Assembly (NCBI RefSeq): GCF_018476525.1
Contig: NZ_JAHCST010000008.1
Coordinates: forward strand, 1 to 64,000
Source of the DNA: Acrocarpospora catenulata
Lineage (GTDB): Bacteria > Actinomycetota > Actinomycetes > Streptosporangiales > Streptosporangiaceae
DNA length: 64,000 nt
Reading direction: 5' to 3'
The position numbers were made by a program, and so were the translations under genes. Positions 36,474 to 46,003 of this stretch are shown in pieces. Numbering within the stretch: position 1 is the first letter of the stretch; every line of letters starts with the position of its first letter. The notes beneath the pieces are model-generated. The model searched no databases, was not told where the DNA came from, and saw nothing but the letters and a program-made list of their open reading frames with translations.

Positions 36474-37484
36474 GTGACTGGCCCGGGCCGACGTCTCACG
36501 CAGCAGGACATCGCCAAGATGGCCGGCGTGAGCCAGACGACGGTGTCCCTCGTGCTCAACAAGCGCGGCGACGCCGAGGCGCGGATCGCCCCGGAGACTC
36601 GCGAAAGGGTCCTGCGGGTGATCAGGGAGACCGGTTATGTGGCCGATCCCGTCGCACGGCGGCTCGCCGACGGCCGCAACCGCATCCTCGGCGTGTTCAC
36701 CTACGAGGCGGTCTTTCCCGCCGAGAGCGCCGACTTCTACTATCCGTTCCTGGTGGGCATCGAGGAGTGCGCCGAGGAGATCGGCTGCGACCTGCTGCTG
36801 TTCACCAGCGCCAGGGCGGCCTCGGGGGCGCGACGGCAGATCTTCAACGAGGAGAGCCGCGTGCGGCTGGCCGACGGCTGCGTGCTGCTCGGCCGTACGG
36901 TCGATCGTGACGACCTGGCCCGGCTGCTGGCGGAAGGGATCCCGTTCGTCTCCGTCGGCCGCCGCGACGACGCGGGCGGGCCGGTGCCGTACGTGGGGGC
37001 CGACTATCCACCGGCGGTCCGGGCGTTGGTCGAGCGGGCGGTGGCTCTCGGCCATCGGCGCTTGGCCTACGTCGGGGCGGGCACGGGCGGCGAGTCCAGG
37101 GCCGACCGGCTGCGCGGGTTCTACGAGGGTGTGGCGGCCAACGGTGCCGAGGGCCGTCACCTCCCGCCGGAGGCGCCCCTGGAGGACCTGGTCGCGGCCG
37201 GGGTGACGGCGGTCTTCGTCGAGGAGTACGCCGACTGCGTCGCGCTCGCCGGAGCGGCCAAGGAGCGCGGCATGGAGATCCCCCGTGATCTGTCCATCCT
37301 CACCCTCGGCGCGTTCACCCAGGTTGACACCGACTTCACGGGATTCCGCATCCCCAGGCGCGAGATGGGCCGCAGAGCCGTACAACTGCTGGTCGGCGTG
37401 CTGGAGAGCGGCGGAACCCCGCAAGAACTGCTCCCCTGCGAGCTGGTCGCCGGCAGCACGCTGGCTCCGGCCTCCGGAATGTGA
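36474..37484 (+). CDS. LacI-family transcriptional regulator
   Basis: A 336-residue repressor. The HTH and hinge read TQQDIAKMAGVSQTTVSLVL, then RETGYVADPVARRLADGR. The sugar-binding domain follows (ILGVFTYEAVF, FLVGIEECAEEIGCDLLLF, SVGRRDDAGGPVPYVGADY). GTG 36474 has GGGAGG 9 bases upstream. It is the first gene of the oxidoreductase-ABC operon; the next gene starts 13 bp after its stop. The inducer is unknown but should be the transported sugar. Confidence 0.93.
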   Translation: MTGPGRRLTQQDIAKMAGVSQTTVSLVLNKRGDAEARIAPETRERVLRVIRETGYVADPVARRLADGRNRILGVFTYEAVFPAESADFYYPFLVGIEECAEEIGCDLLLFTSARAASGARRQIFNEESRVRLADGCVLLGRTVDRDDLARLLAEGIPFVSVGRRDDAGGPVPYVGADYPPAVRALVERAVALGHRRLAYVGAGTGGESRADRLRGFYEGVAANGAEGRHLPPEAPLEDLVAAGVTAVFVEEYADCVALAGAAKERGMEIPRDLSILTLGAFTQVDTDFTGFRIPRREMGRRAVQLLVGVLESGGTPQELLPCELVAGSTLAPASGM

Positions 37485-37497
37485 AGGAGACGCCCAC

Positions 37498-39105
37498 GTG
37501 GTTGAGATATCGGCGGACGCGGTCGTGGTCGGCGGCGGCCTGGGCGGTGTCGCCGCCGCGCTGGCCCTGCTGCGGGCCGGCCGTACGGTGGTCCTCACGG
37601 AGGAGCATGACTGGCTCGGCGGCCAGCTCACCAGCCAGGCCGTCCCGCCCGACGAGCACTCCTGGGTGGAGCGGTTCGGTGTCACGGCGAGCTACCGGGC
37701 GCTGCGCGAAGGCATCCGGCGCTACTACCGCGATCACTACCCGCTCACCGAACGGGCGCGGGCGCAGCGGGAACTGAACCCCGGAGCCGGTCACGTAAGC
37801 CGTCTGTGCCACGAGCCCAGGGTCGCGGTCGCGGTGATCGAGGCGATGCTCGCCCCCTACCGGGGCTCGGGCCGGTTGCGGGTGCTGCAGCCGTACCGGC
37901 CGGTGGGTGCGGAGGTGGACGGCGACCGCGTCACGTCGGTACGGCTGGCGCACCGCGACGATGACGCCGAGCAGGTCGTGCTGCGCGCGCCGTACATACT
38001 GGACGCGACCGAGACCGGCGAACTGTTGCCCCTGACGGGCACCGAGTACGTCACCGGATTCGAGTCACAGTCGGAAACGGGCGAGCCGAGCGCGCCCGGC
38101 GAGGCGCAACCGCTGAACATGCAGGCCGTCTCCGTCTGCTTCGCGATCGACCACGTCGACGGCGACCACACGATCGATCGGCCCGCCTCCTACGACTTCT
38201 GGCGGGCATACGAGCCGCCCTTCTGGGGCGACAAGCTGCTGTCGTGGCGGTGCCCGAACCCGCGCACCCTCGCGATCATGGAGCGTTCCTTCACGCCCAA
38301 TCCCGACGACGACCCCCAACTCGTCGAGGCCGACCAGCGCGTCAATCCGGGCGATGCCAATCTGTGGACCTTCCGCAGGATCGCCGCGCGCCGCAATTTC
38401 ACGCAGGGCGCGTACGCCAGCGACATCACCCTCGTCAACTGGCCGATGATCGACTATCTGGAGGGCCCGGTCATCGACGTGCCGGACGCCGGCAGACACC
38501 TGACAGCGGCCCGCGAGCTGTCGCGCTCGGTCTTCTACTGGTTGCAGACCGAGGCGCCGCGCGCCGACGGCGGCACCGGCTACCCGGGCCTGCGGCTACG
38601 CGGCGACGTCACCGGCGGCGCCGACGGCTTGGCGCAGGCGGCCTACATCCGCGAGTCCCGCCGCATCCGGGCCCTGTACACCGTCACCGAGCAGGACCTG
38701 TCCCTGGCCGTGCGCGGCGACAAGGGCGCGGTCTCCTACGCCGACTCGGTCGGCGTCGGCATGTACCGCATCGACCTGCACCCCTCGACCGGCGGCGACA
38801 ACTACATCGACGTGGGCTGCTCGCCGTTCGAGATCCCGCTGGGCGCCCTCATCCCACGCCGCATGACCAATCTCCTGGCCGCGGGCAAGAACATCGGCAC
38901 CACCCATATCACCAACGGCGCCTACCGGTTGCACCCGGTGGAGTGGAACGCGGGCGAGGCCGCGGGCGCGCTGGCCGCGTTCTGCCTGGACCGGGCCACC
39001 ACCCCGCATGCCGTCAAGGAGAAGGAGACCCTCCTGGCGGACTTCCAGCGGCGCCTGACCGGCGACGGCGTCGAGCTGCGCTGGCCTGACGTCGCCGGCT
39101 ACTGA
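37498..39105 (+). CDS. FAD-dependent oxidoreductase (FAD_oxidored type)
   Basis: A 535-residue flavoprotein. The N-terminal Rossmann motif is VVVGGGLGGVAAALALLRAG, followed by EEHDWLGGQLTSQAVPPDE as in the FAD_oxidored (PF12831-like) family. Further signatures are ILDATETGELLPL, YPGLRLRGDVTGGADGLAQA and LLAAGKNIGTTHITNGAYRL. These enzymes occur in sugar and polysaccharide utilisation loci and oxidise sugar-derived or related substrates of unknown identity. GTG 37498 has AAGGAG 8 bases upstream. It lies in operon with the LacI gene and sugar ABC genes. Confidence 0.85.
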   Translation: MVEISADAVVVGGGLGGVAAALALLRAGRTVVLTEEHDWLGGQLTSQAVPPDEHSWVERFGVTASYRALREGIRRYYRDHYPLTERARAQRELNPGAGHVSRLCHEPRVAVAVIEAMLAPYRGSGRLRVLQPYRPVGAEVDGDRVTSVRLAHRDDDAEQVVLRAPYILDATETGELLPLTGTEYVTGFESQSETGEPSAPGEAQPLNMQAVSVCFAIDHVDGDHTIDRPASYDFWRAYEPPFWGDKLLSWRCPNPRTLAIMERSFTPNPDDDPQLVEADQRVNPGDANLWTFRRIAARRNFTQGAYASDITLVNWPMIDYLEGPVIDVPDAGRHLTAARELSRSVFYWLQTEAPRADGGTGYPGLRLRGDVTGGADGLAQAAYIRESRRIRALYTVTEQDLSLAVRGDKGAVSYADSVGVGMYRIDLHPSTGGDNYIDVGCSPFEIPLGALIPRRMTNLLAAGKNIGTTHITNGAYRLHPVEWNAGEAAGALAAFCLDRATTPHAVKEKETLLADFQRRLTGDGVELRWPDVAGY

Positions 39106-39147
39106 TCCATGACCGTTCGGGGGAAAACCACCCAAGGAGATCACCCC

Positions 39148-40425
39148 ATGAAGCCAATCGGGAAGCTGGCCGCCCTCGCGATGGCCGCCCTGCTCACCGC
39201 CACCGCGTGCGGCGGTGGCCAGACCCCCGCCCAGCAAGGCCCCAAGCCGCTGCGCATGACGATCTGGACCTCCAATGAGGCCCACCTGAAGCTCTTCAAC
39301 GAGATCGCGGCCGAATACAAGAAGACCCATCCGGACGTCGGCGCCATCACCTTCGACTCGATCCCCTTCGAGAACTACACCACCACCCTCACCACCCAGA
39401 TCGCCGGCGGCAACGCCCCCGACCTGGCCTGGGTGCTGGAGAACTCGGCTCCTGACTTCGTCTCCTCCGGCGCGCTGGCGCCGCTGAAGCAGACACTCGC
39501 CAAGACCTTCGGCTATGAGTTCACCGACCTCGCCCCCGCGGCGACGAAGCTGTGGGAACGGGACGGCGAGCTGTTCGCCTACCCCTTCTCCACCTCGCCC
39601 TTCGGCATCTTCGTCAACGACGACCTGGTCAAGGAGGCCGGGCAGAAGACGCCGCGCGAGCTCATCAAGGCGGGCCAGTGGAACTGGGACAACGCCGTGG
39701 CCATCGGCGCGGCCGTCGCGAAGAAGGGTAAGGCGGGCCTGGTCGTCCGGGACTTCGACTACAAGAACTGGGACAACCTCGCCTCCGTCTGGGGCGGCTG
39801 GGGCGCCAGGGCATGGAGCGAGGATGGCAAGACGTGCGGCTTCAACAGCCCCGAAATGGTCCAGGCCATGACCTTCCTCCACAAGTCCATCTTCGTGGAC
39901 AAGGCGCTGCCGGGCCCCGGCACGATCGTCGACTTCTTCGCCGGTGACGCGGCGATGACCATCACCCAGATCTCCCGTGCCTCCCTGCTGGAAGGAGCGA
40001 CGTTCGGGTGGGACCTGGTGCCACTGCCCTCGGGGCCCAAGGGCGAGTACGCGGTCATCGGTCAGGCTGGCCTGGGCGTGCTGAAGAACTCCGCCAACGC
40101 CACCCAGGCCATGGACTTCCTGGCCTTCTTCACCAACCCCGCCAACTCCGCCAAGCTCGCCGCGTACTTCCCGCCGCCCCGGACCTCTCAGCTCACCACT
40201 GAGACGCTGGCCAAGTCCAACCCCAAGCTCAAGCCGGAGCAGCTCGAGGAAGTGGTGATCAACGGCATCGCGAAGGCCACCGTCAAGCCGAGCCACATCG
40301 GGCAGGCCGAGCTGTCGCAGACCATCCGGGCTGCGCTCGACCCGTTGTGGAAGGCCGACGCGGACGTCAACGCGGTGCTGGACGGAGTCTGCGCGAAGAT
40401 CCAGCCGATGATCGGCACATCGTGA
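39148..40425 (+). CDS. Sugar ABC transporter substrate-binding lipoprotein
   Basis: A 425-residue extracellular solute-binding protein of family 1. The lipoprotein signal is GKLAALAMAALLTATACGGG, with the lipid-accepting Cys after TATA. The mature part reads LRMTIWTSNEAHLKLFNEIA, then IPFENYTTTLTTQIAGGNAP and LAYPFSTSPFGIFV-like segments typical of CUT1 binding proteins. ATG 39148 follows AAGGAGATC. The downstream permease start overlaps the stop as GTGA. Confidence 0.92.
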   Translation: MKPIGKLAALAMAALLTATACGGGQTPAQQGPKPLRMTIWTSNEAHLKLFNEIAAEYKKTHPDVGAITFDSIPFENYTTTLTTQIAGGNAPDLAWVLENSAPDFVSSGALAPLKQTLAKTFGYEFTDLAPAATKLWERDGELFAYPFSTSPFGIFVNDDLVKEAGQKTPRELIKAGQWNWDNAVAIGAAVAKKGKAGLVVRDFDYKNWDNLASVWGGWGARAWSEDGKTCGFNSPEMVQAMTFLHKSIFVDKALPGPGTIVDFFAGDAAMTITQISRASLLEGATFGWDLVPLPSGPKGEYAVIGQAGLGVLKNSANATQAMDFLAFFTNPANSAKLAAYFPPPRTSQLTTETLAKSNPKLKPEQLEEVVINGIAKATVKPSHIGQAELSQTIRAALDPLWKADADVNAVLDGVCAKIQPMIGTS

Positions 40426-41357
40426 CCCTCACCCGGACCAGGGAGACGGCGGCGCACCGGGCTGTCGTCTCCCCCTACTGGACACACCGCCGCCGGGACA
40501 ACCTCGTCGGCTACCTGTTCATCGGACCCCAGCTCATCGGGAGCGCGCTGTTCGTCCTGCTGCCGCTGGGCCTGGTGCTCTGGTACAGCCTGCACGAGTG
40601 GAACGTGCTGGCCGGGACCTTCGAGTTCACCGGCGGCGACAACTACGCCAAGCTGCTGAACGATTCGAACCTGGGCGAGGTCCTGGGCGGCACCGCGATG
40701 TTCTCCATAGGCCTGGTCGTCTTCAACCTGAGCCTGGCGCTCCTACTGGCCGTCCTACTCAACCAGCGCCTGCGCGGCACCACGTTCTTCCGGACTCTTT
40801 TCTTCTCTCCCGTCGTGGTCTCGCTGGTGGCGTGGACGATCGTGTGGCGCTTCCTGCTTCAGGCGGACGGCGGCATCAACGGCCTGCTCGGCACCATCGG
40901 CGTCGAAGGACCCAACTGGCTGCGCGGCGATGCCACCGCGATGGTGTCCGTGATCGTGGTCCAGGTGCTCAAGAACGTCGGCCTCAACATGGTGCTGTTC
41001 CTGGCCGCGCTCCAGGGCGTGCCCCGCCAGCTTCACGAGGCCGCCCAACTGGACGGCGCCGGGGCGTGGAGACGGTTCACCCGCATCACGGTGCCCCTGA
41101 TCAGCCCCACCATCCTGCTCACCTCCATCATCACCGTGGTCGGCTCGCTCCAGGTGTTCGCCCAGATCGCCGTCCTCACCCAGGGCGGTCCAGGCGTCTC
41201 CACGACCGTGCTCGTCTACTACCTGTACCAGCAGGCCTTCCAGTTCCATCACTTCGGTTACGGGGCGACCCTGTCGATCCTGCTGTTCGCGATCGTGGCT
41301 GCGCTCACCCTCCTGCAGTGGCGCATGCGAAGGAAATGGGTCCTCTATGAGTCATAA
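40422..41357 (+). CDS. Sugar ABC transporter permease (MalF-like)
   Basis: A 311-residue CUT1 permease with six or more membrane segments (LIGSALFVLLPLGLVLWYSL onward). It has the EAA motif QLHEAAQLDGAGAWRRFTRI followed by TVPLISPTILL. GTG 40422 overlaps the stop of the binding-protein gene. No ATPase gene is in the operon, so a shared MsiK-type ATPase elsewhere is expected, as is usual in actinomycetes. Confidence 0.92.
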   Translation: MTLTRTRETAAHRAVVSPYWTHRRRDNLVGYLFIGPQLIGSALFVLLPLGLVLWYSLHEWNVLAGTFEFTGGDNYAKLLNDSNLGEVLGGTAMFSIGLVVFNLSLALLLAVLLNQRLRGTTFFRTLFFSPVVVSLVAWTIVWRFLLQADGGINGLLGTIGVEGPNWLRGDATAMVSVIVVQVLKNVGLNMVLFLAALQGVPRQLHEAAQLDGAGAWRRFTRITVPLISPTILLTSIITVVGSLQVFAQIAVLTQGGPGVSTTVLVYYLYQQAFQFHHFGYGATLSILLFAIVAALTLLQWRMRRKWVLYES

Positions 41358-42177
41358 GTTGAAGATCACCCTGTACGGCCTGCTCTGCGTGCTGTGCGTG
41401 CCCTTCGTCTTCCCGACCTGGTGGATGGTCACCTCGTCGTTCAAGCCGGTCGGTGAGATCTTCGCCTTCCCGCCCTCGCCACTGCCCTCCTCGTGGGACG
41501 CCTCGGCCTACCGGCAGGTCTTCGAGCTGCAACCGTTCGCCACGCAGTACTTCAACAGCCTCTACATCGCCCTGCTGGTCACCGCCGGGACCATGGTGGT
41601 CTCGGCGATGGCCGGATATGCCTTCGCTCGCATCCGCTTCCCCGGGCAGAACGTGTTCTTCATCGTCGTGCTGGTCGGGCTGCTGATTCCCAGCGAGGTG
41701 ACGATCGTGCCGCTGTTCCAGATGTTCCACGGGCTCGGCCTCACCGACACCCACTGGCCGCTCATCGTGGTGCCGATCCTCGGAGCGCCCAGCGTGATGG
41801 CGACCTTCATCATGCGTCAGTTCTTCGTCAGCCTGCCGGGCGAATTGGAGGAGGCCGCCCGAGTCGATGGGCTCGGCCGCTTCGGCACCTTCGTCAGAGT
41901 GGCGATCCCCCTGGCCCGGCCGGCTCTTGGCGCGGTCGCCATCTTCACCTTCCTGCATTCGTGGAACCTCTACCTGGAGCCGATCGTGTTCCTCTCCTCG
42001 CCGGAGAAGTTCACGTTGCCGCAGGCCCTCACTCAGTTCGTCGACACCTATGGCGGTCCCATGTGGAACATCCAGCTCGCCGCGGCCTCGCTGACAGCGC
42101 TGCCGATCCTGGTCGTGTTCGTGCTGGCCCAGCGGCAGTTCATCGAGGGGCTGGCGCACACGGGCTTGAAGGGTTAG
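41347..42177 (+). CDS. Sugar ABC transporter permease (MalG-like)
   Basis: A 276-residue CUT1 permease. It opens with LKITLYGLLCVLCVPFVFPT and WWMVTSSFKPVGEIFAFPPS and carries the EAA loop ELEEAARVDGLGRFGTFVRV then AIPLARPAL. It overlaps the MalF-like gene by 11 bp and ends with the usual AQRQFIEGLAHTGLKG. It is the last gene of the operon. Confidence 0.93.
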   Translation: MSHKLKITLYGLLCVLCVPFVFPTWWMVTSSFKPVGEIFAFPPSPLPSSWDASAYRQVFELQPFATQYFNSLYIALLVTAGTMVVSAMAGYAFARIRFPGQNVFFIVVLVGLLIPSEVTIVPLFQMFHGLGLTDTHWPLIVVPILGAPSVMATFIMRQFFVSLPGELEEAARVDGLGRFGTFVRVAIPLARPALGAVAIFTFLHSWNLYLEPIVFLSSPEKFTLPQALTQFVDTYGGPMWNIQLAAASLTALPILVVFVLAQRQFIEGLAHTGLKG

Positions 42178-42204
42178 GTCCTGGTGATGGAACAACTCGG
42201 GGGG

Positions 42205-42420
42205 TCATCGTGGGACCTGGAGTGCCGCCAAGACCGCCAGGCACAGAGCCATCGCTGCGGCGAACGCGCCGCCACTCACCAGCGCCGATTCGGCAAGCCC
42301 CGCTCCGGTCTGACTTTTCAGTATGCCTGCGATCAGGGCGATGACCAGAGAGAAGAGTCCAGCGACCGCCAGCCATAGGAGACGGGCGGTACCGGGTCCG
42401 GCGGGAGGTTGCGTGTCCAT
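42205..42420 (-). CDS. Small two-pass membrane protein
   Basis: A 71-residue protein with two hydrophobic helices (ARLLWLAVAGLFSLVIALIA and SGGAFAAAMALCLAVLAALQ). GGAAGGAA lies upstream of the ATG. It starts 28 bases after the stop of the methylase gene on the same strand and may be its last operon member. Function unknown. Confidence 0.5.
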   Translation of the reverse strand: MDTQPPAGPGTARLLWLAVAGLFSLVIALIAGILKSQTGAGLAESALVSGGAFAAAMALCLAVLAALQVPR

Positions 42421-42448
42421 GTCAGGGTTCCTTCCTTGGATGGGTGGT

Positions 42449-44785
42449 TCATGCCGGGCCGAACGTGAGCGCCCCGCTCATGAGGCCCTTGGTCAGCAGG
42501 GCGCGGGCGTCTGTGGCGACCGCGACCAGTTGTTGGTGGAATGAGATCTGCCGGTCGAGGTCATGGAGCAGGGCGGCGATGCGCTGTTGTACGACCATTG
42601 GGGGCAACACGACCGGCAGTTCCCCGAAGGAATGAGTGCTGATGGAGGGCGCTCCTGCCGAGGCAGAGCGGTTGCGTACCCAATCCAGTGCGTACGGTTG
42701 TGATAGGAAGCCCAATAGGTAGCGGGGATCGAATACCTGTGGCTGGCGCGCGCGCAGGCGGAACAGGTTGTGGTGCGGCAGCCAGCTCTGTTGCTCGTCC
42801 CGTACCAGCGCGGGAGGGACCAGCGCGCCGGATCGGATGCAGACGATATCGCCGGATTTGAGCAGGTAGCGCTTGTGCGACGCGGCGAACTCGGCCGAGA
42901 CCTTTTCTTGGTCGGAACCGGCGATGTGGCCTTCCAGCAGATGTCTGGGCCGTACCACGGGGACGGCGCCGTCCGGCGAGCGCAGTTCGTCGCGCAGACT
43001 TGAGTACGAGGGGCCTGACTGGATCTCGCAAATCTCTGCAAGCGTCGTGCGTGTCCAGCCCTCCGGGAGCTGGGAGGACAGGCCGCCGGTCCCTTGGGCG
43101 AGTACCTTCGCGTGCGTGCCGACCATCTGATCCGCTTCGTTCGCCAGTGCCTGTGCTTCGGCCAGTTGCTCGAATGCGTCGGTGACGGCGCTCAACCCTC
43201 TGACGACACCGTCGGGCGGCTCATTCGCCAGGTAATCGGCGGGGTTGAGTGAGAAGTCGTGGTCGCGGATATCGCCGGGCGAAACTGCGATGCCGAGGCC
43301 GTCACTCGCCTCATGCTCGCGGCCCGGCGCCTGGCCATCACGCCACCGCCGATACATGGCCACGATGGCATCCGAGTCGCCGCGCGGCAGGGTCCGGTGT
43401 TTGCGGAACCTCACTGCTCGCTCACGGACGTCGATGAAGAGCACCGGCGCGCCGGGAGTGCCCGGTCGGCGCAGCAACCACACGGACACAGGCACGTCTG
43501 TTGCGGTGAACAGCCGACCTGGCAGGGCAATCACGCACTCGATCACGCCGGCGTCCACCATATTGCGACGAATGTCCCGCTCGGCCTGATTGGCGGACAA
43601 CCCAGCGCCCTGCGGCATGATCACGGCTGCCCTGCCGCCGTCTTTTAGTGATTGCAAGATGTGCTGCAGCCAGGCGAAGTTGTCGTTCCCCGCTGGCGGC
43701 GTGCCGTACGGCCAGGTCGCCGGAGGCCTCTTTCGTTCTGCTGAGCCCATGTTGAAGGGCGGGTTCGTTATGATCACGTCCGCTCGGCCTGTCGTTCGGC
43801 TGTCGCGCTTCTCCCATGGAGCGGCCGTACCGAGTTCCAGGCTTGCGTTGGCGCCGTGCAGGAGCAGGTTCATCGCGGCATACCGGAGGGTCTCCGCTCC
43901 CGGGCTCTCGCCGTGCACATCTACGTTCCCGCCCGCAGCGTCGGCGGTCGCGACCAATAGCTCACCCCCTCGGGCGTACGGGTCGTAGATGTGCCTGATC
44001 TCGGTGCCGCTGGAGATGACGAGGTCGGCTATGAGGCCGGTCAGCGCGGAAGGTGTAAAGAACTCACCGCTGGGCGATGCGAGCAGTTCCTCGTACCTGG
44101 CGAGGAGCTGCTCGAACGTCTCGCATCCGAAGCCTGCGGAGAGGCGGATGACCCTTCTGAGTTCCTGGACGGTGCGTGGGGCCAGCCGCATCAAGGAGTT
44201 CTGCAGTCCCGGAGGAACGCCATGTCGGCGCAGCGCCTCGTCCGCCGCGTGCCCGATGTATCGGAGTAGTTCCTTGGTCTGCTTTGCGCCGTCGGTGCAC
44301 ATGGCCATCTCGTGCAGCTTCGTCCAGCGCTCCCGCTCGGCCACGCGCAGGAAATTGAGCGCGGACAGTAGGGCTAGGTAATCCGTCATGGAGGCGGATC
44401 CTCTAACTGCTTCCGCCAGTGCCATTAGCTCGTCCAGTTCGCGTGGCCGTTGTACCTGTTCTTCGCTGGGCGGATCTCCAACCGAAGGGGATAGCTCGTT
44501 GTCGGGTAGGCTGCGCCGGACTCGGTCGCCGTAGGTGGTGCCGGGGGGCTCGTCACCGATCAACCTGTTGGCTGGGACGCGGCGCGCGTCCAGCCAAATG
44601 AGCACGCTCTGGAGTTGGAAGTACTCCGCTTCCCCTGCCGACACGGGCTTGGGGAAGTCTGCGTGCCGCCTCTCCCAGTTTGTGACGGCCGGACGTGCCA
44701 CCTTGGCCCACTCCGCGATCTCTGTCCGGGTGATCAACCGACGTGCGTTTCCCTGCTTCGCTCGGATCTCTCGTTGCTGCGCCAT
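42449..44785 (-). CDS. Orphan type I N6-adenine methylase fused to specificity domain
   Basis: A 778-residue fusion. After a short HTH-like N-terminus (TRTEIAEWAKVARPAVTNWE) comes the HsdM-type helical domain and catalytic core with DPYARGGELLVA (Asp268) and NPPF (341-344), the SAM and adenine motifs of N6-methyltransferases. The C-terminal 190 residues from about 585 form one HsdS-like target recognition domain (LPEGWTRTTLAEICEIQSGP, SGDIVCIRSGALVPP, HSFGELPVVLPPMVVQQRIA). No HsdR or other nuclease gene is adjacent. A single TRD suggests dimerisation to read a two-part site. ATG 44785 starts the conserved MAQQREIRA segment. Confidence 0.88.
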   Translation of the reverse strand: MAQQREIRAKQGNARRLITRTEIAEWAKVARPAVTNWERRHADFPKPVSAGEAEYFQLQSVLIWLDARRVPANRLIGDEPPGTTYGDRVRRSLPDNELSPSVGDPPSEEQVQRPRELDELMALAEAVRGSASMTDYLALLSALNFLRVAERERWTKLHEMAMCTDGAKQTKELLRYIGHAADEALRRHGVPPGLQNSLMRLAPRTVQELRRVIRLSAGFGCETFEQLLARYEELLASPSGEFFTPSALTGLIADLVISSGTEIRHIYDPYARGGELLVATADAAGGNVDVHGESPGAETLRYAAMNLLLHGANASLELGTAAPWEKRDSRTTGRADVIITNPPFNMGSAERKRPPATWPYGTPPAGNDNFAWLQHILQSLKDGGRAAVIMPQGAGLSANQAERDIRRNMVDAGVIECVIALPGRLFTATDVPVSVWLLRRPGTPGAPVLFIDVRERAVRFRKHRTLPRGDSDAIVAMYRRWRDGQAPGREHEASDGLGIAVSPGDIRDHDFSLNPADYLANEPPDGVVRGLSAVTDAFEQLAEAQALANEADQMVGTHAKVLAQGTGGLSSQLPEGWTRTTLAEICEIQSGPSYSSLRDELRSPDGAVPVVRPRHLLEGHIAGSDQEKVSAEFAASHKRYLLKSGDIVCIRSGALVPPALVRDEQQSWLPHHNLFRLRARQPQVFDPRYLLGFLSQPYALDWVRNRSASAGAPSISTHSFGELPVVLPPMVVQQRIAALLHDLDRQISFHQQLVAVATDARALLTKGLMSGALTFGPA

Positions 44786-45174
44786 GAGGCTGACTGTAGA
44801 GAAGGCAACAGGTCGATGTAGTCCGAGCACCATCAGTGCTCTAACTAAGGTCGGGAGCTACGCGACCGAACAACATGTCACTCAAGCTTGTCTTCGCGCC
44901 TGTGACCTGCAGGAAGATCTGCTAGACGGCGTGCGCGTCAACTCATATGCATGGGATGGAGAGCCTAAAATAGGGTTAACAGATGTTGGCCGTCGATCAA
45001 CCTGACGATCCCGACACCCTGGTTGAAGGTTATTCTCCGTCTGGAGGGCCCAGGAGCGCTTTGCAGGTGGACGTCAGGGGACCATGCCAGTTGGGGCTAT
45101 CGTGCTGGTCGTAGACGCACACAATGCAGCCTGTGGGGACGCCTTGGTGAGCAGTGGAGGGGCCCGGAGCGCTA
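44786..45174. other. Gene-poor stretch upstream of the methylase
   Basis: About 390 bases with no supportable gene. It should hold the methylase promoter on the minus strand. ATGTCACTCAAGCT at 44875-44888 recurs exactly at 45787-45800. Confidence 0.4.
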
Positions 45175-45204
45175 AAAAGCCGCTGATCATCGGAAGTGGC
45201 TTTT
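45175..45204. terminator. Terminator of the RAMA gene
   Basis: AAAAGCCGCT and AGTGGCTTTT pair over 10 bp with one G-U pair and a 10-base loop. It lies 70 bases beyond the stop of the minus-strand RAMA gene and carries A/T runs on both sides. Confidence 0.6.
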
Positions 45205-45273
45205 GTCTTCTCCGTAAAGCAGTGGAGTACAGCAACGTCCTCAATCAGCCCTGGACGCCGATCGAGGAGCTTT

Positions 45274-45678
45274 CTACTGGTCGCCCTCTTCCAGCTGGTC
45301 CCGAAGGTCGTCCAGGGTGCGCCCGTCGGGCACACGCCAAAGCACCCAGCCATTGGCAGGCGTACCGGTCACCGCGCTCGCGGCCTTGGACGGCGAGGAG
45401 TACGCCCGAGTCTTGCCCTCCACCAGGATCGAGCCGTTGGCGAGGACTGTCGCGTTGGCGGAACGGTTGGCCCTCGTCTGTACGAGCCGGAGTGGAGTGC
45501 CGGCCTTGAGTAGACCGCTGGTGAGAAGCCCGGCGAGCGGGCCAGCAGGCACCACCGGGGGCTCCTGAATAAGGGCGGTCGTCTCGGTGAGAGAGATAGT
45601 CACCTCAATGGGACCAGCATCCGGCGTAGTCAGTCGAGAGATCACCTCGGGGGCGAGGTGGATGGTGATGGTGGGCAT
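45274..45678 (-). CDS. RAMA-domain protein
   Basis: A 134-residue protein. Residues 50-128 fit the RAMA domain (restriction enzyme adenine methylase associated): LLTSGLLKAGTPLRLVQTRA, TVLANGSILVEGKTRAYSSP, SKAASAVTGTPANGWVLWRV and PDGRTLDDLRD. RAMA domains are predicted readers of modified DNA. The N-terminal part (PTITIHLAPEVISRL) is short and unassigned. ATG 45678 has a very strong AGGAGGAG ribosome site. Its position near an orphan adenine methylase suggests that it reads that methylation mark. Confidence 0.8.
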   Translation of the reverse strand: MPTITIHLAPEVISRLTTPDAGPIEVTISLTETTALIQEPPVVPAGPLAGLLTSGLLKAGTPLRLVQTRANRSANATVLANGSILVEGKTRAYSSPSKAASAVTGTPANGWVLWRVPDGRTLDDLRDQLEEGDQ

Positions 45679-45782
45679 GGCTCCTCCTGAACGAAGCAGG
45701 CTCTCTACTCTGGTCTACTTCGCTCTAGAGTAAAGCAGGGGAGATAGTCTTGTCTATCTGAACTGGGCGGGAACGGGTGTCA

Positions 45783-45990
45783 CTTAATGTCACTCAAGCT
45801 CTTGTTGAGCCGGTCGAGGCCTTGCGCGCCTCAGGGCTGGGCATCTGCGTGTACATATCCATGGTCATCGAGACATGCGGGTGCCGCAGGTGTGCATCGT
45901 GACCCAGGGGGTGACGTCGAGGGCGGCCGGGAGGGGCGCGCAGTTATGGCTGGTGTCGCGGGCGCGGATACGGGGGACGTTTCCCTGGTC
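45783..45990 (-). pseudogene. Tyrosine integrase C-terminal remnant
   Basis: On the minus strand, pieces in successive frames read DTSHNCAPLPAALDVTPWVT, then HLRHPHVSMTMDMYTQMPSP followed by EARKA, then LDRLNKSLSDIK and a stop. This is the C-terminus of an actinobacterial phage-type integrase (compare LGHSSIAMTMDIYxH), including the nucleophile-type Tyr in MDMYTQ. At least two frameshifts break it. It is a relic of an integrated element and now forms the upstream region of the XRE-ImmA gene. Confidence 0.7.
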
Positions 45991-46003
45991 GCGATGGTTG
46001 TTC

